DNA of 64,000 nucleotides from Lodderomyces elongisporus. Taxonomy: Eukaryota > Ascomycota > Pichiomycetes > Serinales > Debaryomycetaceae. The notes under the pieces were generated by a model. That model was not told where the DNA came from, did no database searches, and worked only from the letters and a program-made list of their open reading frames with translations. Shown here in pieces: positions 51,669 to 60,370 of the stretch (the stretch's first letter is position 1; each line of letters starts with the position of its first letter). The translations under genes were made by a program, and so were the position numbers. Location of the stretch: the NCBI RefSeq assembly GCF_030384665.1, contig NC_083673.1, positions 186,001-250,000 of the forward strand, given 5' to 3'.

Positions 51669-54600
51669 ATGTCCTCCAACTCACCACCTCCTTCTCCTGT
51701 CGCAAGTGACTCTAAAATAGACGAAAAAGAGATTGTGAAAACAACAACAAAAGAAGGTCCAAATGGTACGAGCACTGGCACAAGCACTGGTACAAGCACT
51801 GGCACAAGCACTGGCACAAGCACTGGCACAAGCACTGGCACAAGCACTGGCACAAGCACTGGCACTAGCAACAACACCAGCAATAACGCGTCAGACACAA
51901 CTCCTAATACAACCACTCCACCATCATTGTACTTGCCCAAAACCATCACTTCACTAGATTGCAAGATCCTCCAGTACGAATATGGGATATATAAACTCGA
52001 CCATTTCATTGCGAGCTTGAAAAATATTCAACAAGCTACTACAGCAACATCGTACGATTTGCCATTGCTACACTATATTGTTCTTTTAGCGGCAAATACA
52101 TTTGCTATAAATGAAAGAGCCTTTGACCCTAAATTATACCTGTTGTCTAACTACAAGCCTACTTCATTAGGTGCAATTTCAATTACAGCAGCAACATCAC
52201 ATATCCCCTATGATATACCGGATTTATCTGTTTTGGCATTAGACAAAATACCTTCGGTGAAGGATGCTCGCATTTGCCTTAAACAATTGGAATCATTGAG
52301 CAATGTGTGTTTGCAAGGGTATCAAAAGAAACTTGTTGCAGCCAAAGCGGAAAAGTTGAAAATGACCAAGAATGTTTCTGATTTTCTGGATACTTATTAT
52401 GGGCAAATAGGCGAAATATTATCTCGTAATATATTCACAGCAAAGGATATTGATTTGCAAATCAATGGATTGGATTTTAAGTTAACAGAGGACAAGGAGC
52501 TATTGGATAATCAAAACTATCAAGAAGCTTCCTTGATAGACATGGATATCAAAGAGTTGTTCACCATAGTTGATAGTTGCGAGCAGCTGTTGAAACATAT
52601 CAAACATACAATCTCCACCTTGAAGAAAGCAAACATGGTAGATGCCTATGCAATCCACAAAATTTTTCTCATAACGCAACGACTAAATGAAATATACACA
52701 ATTATTCGAAGATTTGGCAGGAAAATATATTTGTCAAACCATCAACATTTAATTGATGCTAGATTCTTGCATCATCATGGCAATTCCAACTATTTCAAAT
52801 CGCAAATCTTGAAAAACATGACCGAGTTTTTTAATTCCATGAAGAAAAACGGCACATTAATAGCTAATATCACTCGACTTATTAGACAGGATGCAAAATT
52901 TGAAGTTAATGCAAAAGTTGCTGCGAATCATATGAATTTTGCAACACAAGGTTTAACAATCTGTGAAAGGACATTGCAAGTACTAAGAGAGTTTGGTGTC
53001 AGTTGGATTGTGGCCGAACTCAAGTTTAGAAGAATATACAATTTACCCAAACAGACGCTATACTCCATCTATCAATCAATCCCAGAATTCAAGGAGCCAC
53101 CAAAACAAACACAACAAGCACAGCAAGCACAGCAAGCAAAGCAAGCACAACAAGCACAGCTGCAATCGCAACTGCAATCACAAAATCATACAAAGAATAA
53201 CTCAATTGAGCACAAATTGAAAAAGCTAGATTTCAATGATATAGGAAGAAGATCACGATCTTCATCAGTTTCGAGCAACACGAGCAACAATAGCAATAAC
53301 TCGTCTGCCTCGCTCATGAATAGAACTGCTGGTACTTCCTCCCCTAATAAATTAAATGCTTTAACTTCGACTGCCGCCGCTTCCAGCAATTCAAATACTC
53401 CTGAAAGAAGATCGTCCATCTCTTCGCCTCGTCCTAGACCCAATTCAATGTTAATCCAGGGAAATAGGGTAACGAATGGTTCTTTATCGAGATCGAATAG
53501 TGTATCAAGCAATGAAGGTGCAGGTTCTATTGTTGGATCTATCACAGGTGCATCACCTCTGGGGAGAAGACGGTCAAACTCGAATCCTATCAAATCAGAT
53601 GCTACATCTGGAGCAGCAGCTGCATTAAACTATAGCAGAAATGGCAAGGGTACTCCAATTAAATCTCCCTTACGCAATCAGCATACCAGCGGCGACTCCA
53701 CTAATGACACTGGCGATCAAGAATCACTTGCAGTTCCACAACCTCGAGGACATAGTAGAATAACAAAAAAATTACTTGCAGTTGAAGAAGAGGAGGATGG
53801 AAAAATTGTACATGATGTAACACCTCCAAACTCTAAACTATCTGCAGCACAAAGATTTCAACAGCACGTGAGAAATGCAGCAAAGGAAGGTACATTGGTG
53901 ACACATCAACGTGAGACTTTGACAACGGTAACGTTTGATCCCAATAATGCTTCCGATTTGCATATTCGTCGATATCATGACGCGCCAAAGGTTGAAGAAA
54001 ATTTGGTTCCGTCTGCCGCAACAGCACCTGCAACAACTGCAACACCTGCAAGACCTGTAACACCTGTAACACCTTCAGCACCTTCAGCACCACTGCAGCT
54101 ACCATCGCTGGAAGCACAAATTAGCATTGTTCAACAGCACCTACAGGCTGTTCCCCAAAGGAGAACAAGAGATCAAGTAACAAGGCAGAATACAAAGAGG
54201 AATTCACACATCCCAGATATACCGCCAATTACACAACCTCCACCAGTATCTGCATCAACGCTTGCTATCGCCGATAATGAATCAAACTCCACTACAACAA
54301 CAACAGCAACAACTAATTCATCAATTTCGTCATCGACAATCAACACTGAACAACATGTCCATCAACAAGCTGATCTGGAGCAAGAGCAAGGCAGACAGAA
54401 GAGTACGACTCCAGATGTTCAAGATGATACGCGTAGAGCAACAGGGAACAACTTAGAAGGCAATGAAAATGGAGTTGGTAACGGTGGCGATGAAGAAGAA
54501 GAGACCACCACAGTCATTTTCAAAAAAGTTCGGTTTATTGGTGTTCCTGAATATACTGAAGCTGAAGATGCGCCAACGAAATATAGCCATGCCCTTTTAC

Positions 54601-54842
54601 GAAATTTTGCATATTTTAGAAACCCACATCGCTCGTCTACTGCTAAAGCACAGAAATTTACCAAGAGTGATCAGTTCTTGCAAGAGGAGAGTTTGTCATT
54701 TAGGGCCAATCAACAGATTAACGGCGATAATGCGGAAGATGTTGTAGTACCGCAACCACCACCTGGAGCAGGTTTAGCGTCTAAAATTGCGCCAAAACCT
54801 AAAGGTGGATTAGCAAGCAAATTCAAGAGTAAATTGTTGTAA
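51669..54842 (+). CDS. Large Ser/Gln-rich protein of unrecognised family; possible PP1 (Glc7) partner
   Basis: 1057 aa. Residues ~33-64 are eight GTST tetrapeptides coded by an exact 12-bp repeat. A folded, mostly helical region spans ~80-480 (TITSLDCKILQYEYGIYKLDH ... CERTLQVLREFGVSWIVAELKFRRIYNLPKQTLYSIY). Residues ~480-940 are disordered, with QA/KQ repeats and many basic-Ser sites (GRRSRSSSVSSN, ERRSSISSPRPRPNS). The C terminus is again conserved-looking: TTVIFKKVRFIGVPEYTEAEDAPTKYS and GLASKIAPKPKGGLASKFKSKLL. K953-V-R-F956 fits the RVxF docking motif for protein phosphatase 1. The helical N-terminal part plus this motif loosely recalls yeast Gip3/Gip4 Glc7-binding proteins, but I cannot confirm homology by eye. 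The CDS itself is certain; the function is not. Confidence 0.9.
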   Translation: MSSNSPPPSPVASDSKIDEKEIVKTTTKEGPNGTSTGTSTGTSTGTSTGTSTGTSTGTSTGTSTGTSNNTSNNASDTTPNTTTPPSLYLPKTITSLDCKILQYEYGIYKLDHFIASLKNIQQATTATSYDLPLLHYIVLLAANTFAINERAFDPKLYLLSNYKPTSLGAISITAATSHIPYDIPDLSVLALDKIPSVKDARICLKQLESLSNVCLQGYQKKLVAAKAEKLKMTKNVSDFLDTYYGQIGEILSRNIFTAKDIDLQINGLDFKLTEDKELLDNQNYQEASLIDMDIKELFTIVDSCEQLLKHIKHTISTLKKANMVDAYAIHKIFLITQRLNEIYTIIRRFGRKIYLSNHQHLIDARFLHHHGNSNYFKSQILKNMTEFFNSMKKNGTLIANITRLIRQDAKFEVNAKVAANHMNFATQGLTICERTLQVLREFGVSWIVAELKFRRIYNLPKQTLYSIYQSIPEFKEPPKQTQQAQQAQQAKQAQQAQLQSQLQSQNHTKNNSIEHKLKKLDFNDIGRRSRSSSVSSNTSNNSNNSSASLMNRTAGTSSPNKLNALTSTAAASSNSNTPERRSSISSPRPRPNSMLIQGNRVTNGSLSRSNSVSSNEGAGSIVGSITGASPLGRRRSNSNPIKSDATSGAAAALNYSRNGKGTPIKSPLRNQHTSGDSTNDTGDQESLAVPQPRGHSRITKKLLAVEEEEDGKIVHDVTPPNSKLSAAQRFQQHVRNAAKEGTLVTHQRETLTTVTFDPNNASDLHIRRYHDAPKVEENLVPSAATAPATTATPARPVTPVTPSAPSAPLQLPSLEAQISIVQQHLQAVPQRRTRDQVTRQNTKRNSHIPDIPPITQPPPVSASTLAIADNESNSTTTTTATTNSSISSSTINTEQHVHQQADLEQEQGRQKSTTPDVQDDTRRATGNNLEGNENGVGNGGDEEEETTTVIFKKVRFIGVPEYTEAEDAPTKYSHALLRNFAYFRNPHRSSTAKAQKFTKSDQFLQEESLSFRANQQINGDNAEDVVVPQPPPGAGLASKIAPKPKGGLASKFKSKLL
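51765..51860 (+). repeat. Eight tandem 12-bp GGCACAAGCACT units
   Basis: In-frame minisatellite encoding (GTST)8 near the N terminus of the large Ser/Gln-rich protein. Two units differ by single bases. Because the unit is a multiple of three, copy-number change keeps the frame. Confidence 0.95.
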
Positions 54843-54877
54843 ACATTTCATGGGACAATGGGAAATCTTGATGTGTG

Positions 54878-54910
<33 letters not shown>

Positions 54911-55300
54911 AACAAAAAAAGAAAATCAAACAAAATATCGAACGAAATAAAAAAAGAAAAATACAACACGACAAATGGAACAGATGGTGTATTAGGAAGC
55001 AGAGTAAAATGTTTGATACTTTTATTGTAGTTTTTTTTTTTTGAAATTTTATTTTTCCAATTTTATTTCAATTTTATTACTTTTTTATTTGTATTTGAGT
55101 TTCTGATTTTCTAGCGCACTTCAGCTTTTTTTTTTTGTGTCACTCTACCTCATCTACTTCTTTAATTCCATCTTCTTTAGCTTCTTCTTCATTAACAACA
55201 TCAATAACATTAATAACATCAACATCAACTACTTCAACTTAAACCACCTTCAATTATAAAATCAACAATAGTTATTTCTTTTTTCAGTTTTTTTTAAAAT
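54843..55300. other. Intergenic upstream of UTP23
   Basis: A (TA)n run (54879-54904) begins 37 bp after the previous stop. It is followed by A-rich then T-rich DNA with a TGAAATTTTAT stretch (~55031-55041), loosely like the RRPE of ribosome-biogenesis promoters. ACATC/AACATC triplets precede the start. Confidence 0.5.
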
Positions 55301-56188
55301 ATGAGACAAAAAAGAGCAAAATCATACAAGAAGCAGATGCTAGTTTACACGCATACGTTCAAGTTTCGTGAGCCCTACCAGGTTCTTCTCGATAATCTCA
55401 TCACAGAACAATCACACTCGTCGTCTTTTGAACTTCTTAGGATGTTGAAAAGGACCATTCAGGCTACAGAAATTAAACCAATGATCACACAATGTTGTAT
55501 GGAAGCACTTTATACGACAAAAAATGAGCCACTAATTCAATTTGCAAAGAACGAATTTGAACGAAGAAAATGCAACCATCGTACACCTGTGCCACCGGGA
55601 GAGTGTATCCATAGTGTTGTTGACATCCAAGGCTTGAATAAACACAGATATGTTGTAGCGACACAGGATGTGGAATTGAGAAAGAAATTGAGAAAAGTAC
55701 CTGGTGTACCTTTGATCTATATGAATCGATCGGTTATGGTCATGGAACCTTTGAGCGATGCGAGCCGCGAGTATAGTCAGAAATGGGAAAGCGGAAAGTT
55801 GAGTGGTGGATTAAACGATAGTGAGGCAGGCAAGATCAAGAAGCGAGATGATGTTGAAAAAAATAACAATGACGAAGAAGGAGAAGGTGCAAACGATGAA
55901 CCTGCACCAAAGAAGAAGAAACTAGGACCCAAGGGGCCAAATCCATTAAGTGTGAAGAAAAAGAAAAAGACAAATTCCAACGAGCTGGCAAAACAAGACG
56001 AGAAGGAGAAAAAACCAACTAGAAGAAGAAAGCACAGGAAAGCTAATGCCATTAGTGGTGAAGGTGAAGTCAACAACGATGATGGAAAAAGAGAAGTCAG
56101 CGATGATGGAGAAAGAGAAGTCAGCGATGATGGAGAAAGAGAAGTCAACAATGAAAGCAAGGATGTTATTGATAGTACTCCAAACTGA
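55301..56188 (+). CDS. UTP23: Small-subunit processome protein Utp23 (PIN-like)
   Basis: 295 aa as read. The Utp23/Fcf1 start MRQKRAKSYKKQMLVYTHTF leads into a PIN-like fold: YQVLLDNLI, KPMITQCCMEALY, a Cys/His cluster CNHRTPVPPGECIHS (predicted zinc site), HRYVVATQDVELRKKLRKVPGVPLIYMNRSVMVMEP. The basic segment LGPKGPNPLSVKKKKK is typical. Utp23 binds the snR30/U17 region of the 18S precursor; its PIN site is catalytically degenerate in yeast. The C-terminal ~40 residues are an in-frame 24-bp repeat (GEREVSDD units, ~56082-56150). The frame stops at TGA 56186-56188, but a +1 shift would extend it 31 residues to 56282, so the natural C terminus is uncertain. Confidence 0.93.
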   Translation: MRQKRAKSYKKQMLVYTHTFKFREPYQVLLDNLITEQSHSSSFELLRMLKRTIQATEIKPMITQCCMEALYTTKNEPLIQFAKNEFERRKCNHRTPVPPGECIHSVVDIQGLNKHRYVVATQDVELRKKLRKVPGVPLIYMNRSVMVMEPLSDASREYSQKWESGKLSGGLNDSEAGKIKKRDDVEKNNNDEEGEGANDEPAPKKKKLGPKGPNPLSVKKKKKTNSNELAKQDEKEKKPTRRRKHRKANAISGEGEVNNDDGKREVSDDGEREVSDDGEREVNNESKDVIDSTPN

Positions 56189-56459
56189 AAATGGAGGTGC
56201 TAAAGCTAATGACAAGGAAGCCGCAACTGAGGATTTTAAAGACTTAGATGGAAAATCAATTGTGAGAACGAATAGATTGTAAATCAGTATACTACTAATC
56301 AGTTTCATATAATCTACAAATAATGCATACTTTTAATAAATACTATATATATATATATATATATATTTGTAAAACAACAAAATAAGAACAAAAGCAAATG
56401 GAAAAAATCGCCAAAGAAAAGAAAAAAAAAATGAAAAAAATTAAGAAGAATGAATTTTA
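56189..56459. other. Convergent 3' region UTP23/FAP1
   Basis: Contains the open +1 tail frame (to 56282), a (TA)n run at 56344-56366 and A-rich DNA up to the FAP1 stop. Confidence 0.5.
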
Positions 56460-59400
56460 TCAAGATTGCATGACTAATTCATCAGTCTGTAGGACATTAA
56501 AAGCGTTTTTATTCTGTGTCTTTTTCACTTCTGAAACAGGTTCAACTGACGATACACGGCTCGTCTTGGCCACTTTCAAAATAAAGTTTAAACTATCATC
56601 AATCAAGCATAGTTTGCAATCAAAAGCCAATGACTTTTCTCTCAATAACTTTCTTGTTTTATCCTGCATTAGCCACAATTTATTCTCGGCTTCAACGTCC
56701 ATTGTTTTAAAGTTTTCAGAATTATAAAGGACAAATGTCGAGTTTTCAGTCCACTGGATTCTGAAACTTTTAGTCAATTCTTGTTCTTCATCATTAGTGT
56801 TTTGTTTTTCCTCCCTTTTATTGCTAAGCAACTCTCTTTCTAAATCTTCTTTGTTCACACCAAAGAACAAATCCTGAATCACAATTGCATTAAATAACGC
56901 ATCATCTATTTCTTCTTGTGTCATTTTCTTAACTTCGCTTTGCTCTTTAGCTTTCAATTCCAACATCTCAACCTCCTCGGCAATTGTTACTGCAGGTAAC
57001 TTAGTTAATCGAGTAATAACAATAAACGTTGCTCTTTTCGGTTCAGCATCTTGTGACTCAGTGTATAAGCCAAACGATTTACCCAATTCGTGTACAAATT
57101 GTCGTTGTGGTGATGTCATTGCAGTAAAATGAAACGATCTTTTGGGTGATTCGACACCATTCTCAATTTGCGCATTGTAATCATTGATGAAAGATCTAAT
57201 CGTGTCTTCAACTTTCGAGCACCATTTCCTTTGCTTGGCAAATGTATCCAAAACTAAAGGAGAATATACCGAAATATCCTTGTCAGGTACTTCGTCGACT
57301 CTGAATGCACTACGTAACTGGGCATCTCGCTTAGCTACAGCACATGACTCGTCACATTCAATCAATGTACCAATCAGACTTGCATCATTCACCGAGGCTC
57401 CACACTTTACTTTTCTCGACAAGTGTCCACATTCGCATTGTATTGTAACTGGTTCACCACATCTTACAACATCGCAATTTGCACTTTTGCCAACCTTATC
57501 AAAATGGCATTTCAATTTGCATAGGTGAGGACAGTTTTTGCGCACTTTTGAACAATTATTTTGACAATCTTTGGGCTTCATATGGTCGCCGTCCTTTGTA
57601 CACTTGGCAGAACACGTGCGCAAACAAGGATGGCCACACTCTTTGGCAACCATACACATCTTTCCACAACTAACTCTCTCTTGAGAGCACATAATACCTG
57701 GCAAATCATCTCTTGAACCACAATCACAAGTTTTCTTTACGAGATAAGTGCATTTGGGACACGATACATCATCCGGATGGCATTCATGAATCTCCGGAGG
57801 ATGTCCACATTCTTTGGGCCTTACACATTGTTCATGACATACCAATTCGGTTCCGCATCTAACCGGGGCTGCAATTCTTGTCTTGCCACAATTACAAACC
57901 AAATCATCGTTTGTCGACTCAAGACAAACTTCGCATGGTCCACTGTGACACATTGCTTGACATTCGTGCACACCGCACAGCTTCATTCTATTACAAGTTT
58001 GTGTACAGATGTGGGCAGCTTCAATAGACATGATATCATCGCGCACATTTGTCTTTAAATTGTTTCGAATAGCCTTTTTCCTTGCTCTTTCCCTTTCCAA
58101 TCCAATACGCTCTTGATCACAACATTCTTCACGATGATAATGCTTTCTACAGCTCAACAACACCGAACATTTATGATGGCATTTGGGTCTCTTGCCTGAA
58201 TGTGCATATGCACACGGTGCCAGATACTGATCGTGTCCACAAGAGCACGTTATTGCAAATATCGTCGTACAGTAACATTCACCAGAATGGCACTTGAATT
58301 GACAATGGCAACCACAGGGAAGCAACTTGTCACAAACATTATCACATTCAGGTACGGGATCCGTACATTTGGTACGAGTATTTTCAACACTCATTTTTGT
58401 TTTTCCACAATAGCATGAGGATATCACATCTGGTGAATATATACAAACTGCAAAGTTTGCTTTGTTTGGTGGTGGTTGGCAATCCAATACTTTGTAATGT
58501 TCGCCACATTCGTAATAATACTTTTTGCGCTTACCACACGAGCCACCGCCTATCCATTTTTTCTTGCCATCAAAACCAACACACTCGATTGGTGTTCTCT
58601 TGCTACATTTGCCTTTTAATTTGGTATCACCGCAATAACACTTGTATTCAATTTTCTTTGGACATTTGCCACAGGAGCCGCCATGACATCCTTTTTTACA
58701 CTTGTGTCCCAAGTCACATAATTTTTTGTTACATTCTGTTTCACACTTCCACCCCTTTTTATAGGGTGTAATGATGCATGGCACTTGTCTTTTTTCCTTG
58801 CCACAATGACATTTCATCAATGGTCCATTAGCTCCACAAACCGGGTGCTTACCCGGGTGACATGTGTTTAAGCATCGATGGATACAATTTGGGTATTTGT
58901 AGTTGCACAGATTACCACAACTAAAAGGCATAAGCTTATTCTTTTCTGGGTTTTTCACTTTGCCACACCAACACGTAAATTTTGATGGTAATTTTTTGGA
59001 CTCGTAGTTACAGCTTGGGCATCTCCATGTCTTGTTTATCTTGTTTGTTGATGATCCACGTATAGCCCAATCTTTGATACAGTCCAAGTCGTAAACTCTA
59101 AAACATTCTTGACAACTCCATACTTTGGAGTCTTGGTCAATTTCTCCCGTACAGACTAGACAAATGTATTCTGCTTGTTGAATCTCGGTAATGATTGTAG
59201 TACCAAGTGACTCGTCCACTTTCGCTGAAGTAGATGCATTTTGGTTATTATGAGTGTGAGACTGGTGCCTGTGACCATTACTAGTTGTATCTCGCAGCGG
59301 AGCTCCACCAGTATTGTTATAAGTTTCATGAAATTCTTCTTCGTTATCGTTTTGGTACGGTAGAATTTCAATCTCTATTCCATCTCGAGTAAACGATTGA

Positions 59401-59498
59401 ACCAGTCTATTGAAAGAAGATCCATTACTGTCACCACCACTACTACCACTACCACTACCACTACCATGGTCATGCTTTTGATTTGTATTTCCCTCCAT
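56460..59498 (-). CDS. FAP1: NF-X1-type zinc-finger protein Fap1
   Basis: 1012 aa. A Gly/Ser-rich N terminus precedes an atypical RING/PHD-like finger (ICLVCTGEIDQDSKVWSCQECFRVYDLDCI ... WRCPSCN). A long array of NF-X1 Cys/His zinc fingers follows (~190-740; e.g. CTHCHPGKHP-like CLNTCHPGKHPVCG, CHSGPCEVC, CGHPPEIHECHPDD, CGHPCLRTC). An R3H-like single-stranded nucleic-acid-binding domain lies at ~775-835 (FHFTAMTSPQRQFVHELGKSFGLYTES). This is the NFX1/Fap1 architecture. Yeast Fap1 binds the FK506-binding protein Fpr1 and confers rapamycin resistance when overproduced. Its length is close to the ~965 aa of S. cerevisiae. Convergent with UTP23. Confidence 0.95.
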   Translation of the reverse strand: MEGNTNQKHDHGSGSGSGSSGGDSNGSSFNRLVQSFTRDGIEIEILPYQNDNEEEFHETYNNTGGAPLRDTTSNGHRHQSHTHNNQNASTSAKVDESLGTTIITEIQQAEYICLVCTGEIDQDSKVWSCQECFRVYDLDCIKDWAIRGSSTNKINKTWRCPSCNYESKKLPSKFTCWCGKVKNPEKNKLMPFSCGNLCNYKYPNCIHRCLNTCHPGKHPVCGANGPLMKCHCGKEKRQVPCIITPYKKGWKCETECNKKLCDLGHKCKKGCHGGSCGKCPKKIEYKCYCGDTKLKGKCSKRTPIECVGFDGKKKWIGGGSCGKRKKYYYECGEHYKVLDCQPPPNKANFAVCIYSPDVISSCYCGKTKMSVENTRTKCTDPVPECDNVCDKLLPCGCHCQFKCHSGECYCTTIFAITCSCGHDQYLAPCAYAHSGKRPKCHHKCSVLLSCRKHYHREECCDQERIGLERERARKKAIRNNLKTNVRDDIMSIEAAHICTQTCNRMKLCGVHECQAMCHSGPCEVCLESTNDDLVCNCGKTRIAAPVRCGTELVCHEQCVRPKECGHPPEIHECHPDDVSCPKCTYLVKKTCDCGSRDDLPGIMCSQERVSCGKMCMVAKECGHPCLRTCSAKCTKDGDHMKPKDCQNNCSKVRKNCPHLCKLKCHFDKVGKSANCDVVRCGEPVTIQCECGHLSRKVKCGASVNDASLIGTLIECDESCAVAKRDAQLRSAFRVDEVPDKDISVYSPLVLDTFAKQRKWCSKVEDTIRSFINDYNAQIENGVESPKRSFHFTAMTSPQRQFVHELGKSFGLYTESQDAEPKRATFIVITRLTKLPAVTIAEEVEMLELKAKEQSEVKKMTQEEIDDALFNAIVIQDLFFGVNKEDLERELLSNKREEKQNTNDEEQELTKSFRIQWTENSTFVLYNSENFKTMDVEAENKLWLMQDKTRKLLREKSLAFDCKLCLIDDSLNFILKVAKTSRVSSVEPVSEVKKTQNKNAFNVLQTDELVMQS

Positions 59499-60370
59499 CT
59501 AAATAGCAACTTCTACTTCTAGCTGTTCCTGATTTCCTTTTCTAAATAGATTGTAGTAACTTGTGCAAACACGTAGTTTTTTTTTCTCTTTCTTTTCCTA
59601 TTTTTTTTTTTTGGAAAAGTATGGATGTAAAATTTTGGATACTGCAAAGAGGGTCCATTTCCGATCCATTTATAGTGCCACTAAGAAAAGCTAGCAGGCG
59701 AAAAATGAAATTGGTAAGAAATAAAAAAAAATAAAAAAAAATAAAAAAAATAAAGCAAAAAAAAAGAAATAAATTTAAATCTGCAGAACTTGACACAAAA
59801 TTTGCCAATTTAAAGATTATTGGCAACTTTTGTGTTACTACTCTTGCTGGTACTGCTACTGCTACCACTACCACTGCTGCTACCACTACTATTATTCTGT
59901 GGCAAACATTTGTTAGCGTCTGACTCATCTTATCAAGACCAAAAACCAAACAAACGCATTTTATACCGGCATTATGTCTCAGATGGGGCAATATGTCCGA
60001 TAACAACAAACTAATAGAAACGGGAAAGGTTAAGAGGGACATGACGAAAGGAGGAAAAAAACTGAAATAAAATAAAAGGAAGAGAAAGAAGAACAGAACA
60101 ATAATGAGCAAGCGACCGGATCGTCCAAGCTGAAGGTCAAAATATGTATTTGTAAATATATACATATATATACACATATATGTTTATATATGTTTACTTA
60201 AAAAAACAAAATTACTCAAATAAAATAATATATTTATACAGGTTACAGAACTAGTCTAATGAACAAAATATTAAAAACAAAAATGCATGCGATTGTCTGT
60301 GTGTTTGTATAAAGTGCTTTTTTTCTTCTCTTTCTTCCATATACTCTAGTGCCTTTAGTGCACCTTGTAC
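59499..60370. other. Intergenic between FAP1 and KIN4
   Basis: 872 bp: FAP1 promoter and KIN4 3' region. It has (AAAAAAT)n A-tracts (59725-59770), ACT/GCT triplets (59835-59890) and ATATAC palindromes (60150-60190). The minus-strand frame across 59542-60177 is F/V/L-rich repeat translation and is not called. Confidence 0.55.

Noticed and set aside
59542..60177. 211-codon minus-strand frame between FAP1 and KIN4
   Set aside because: Composition is F/V/L/K runs from homopolymers and triplet repeats. It lies in the FAP1 promoter and lacks any motif.
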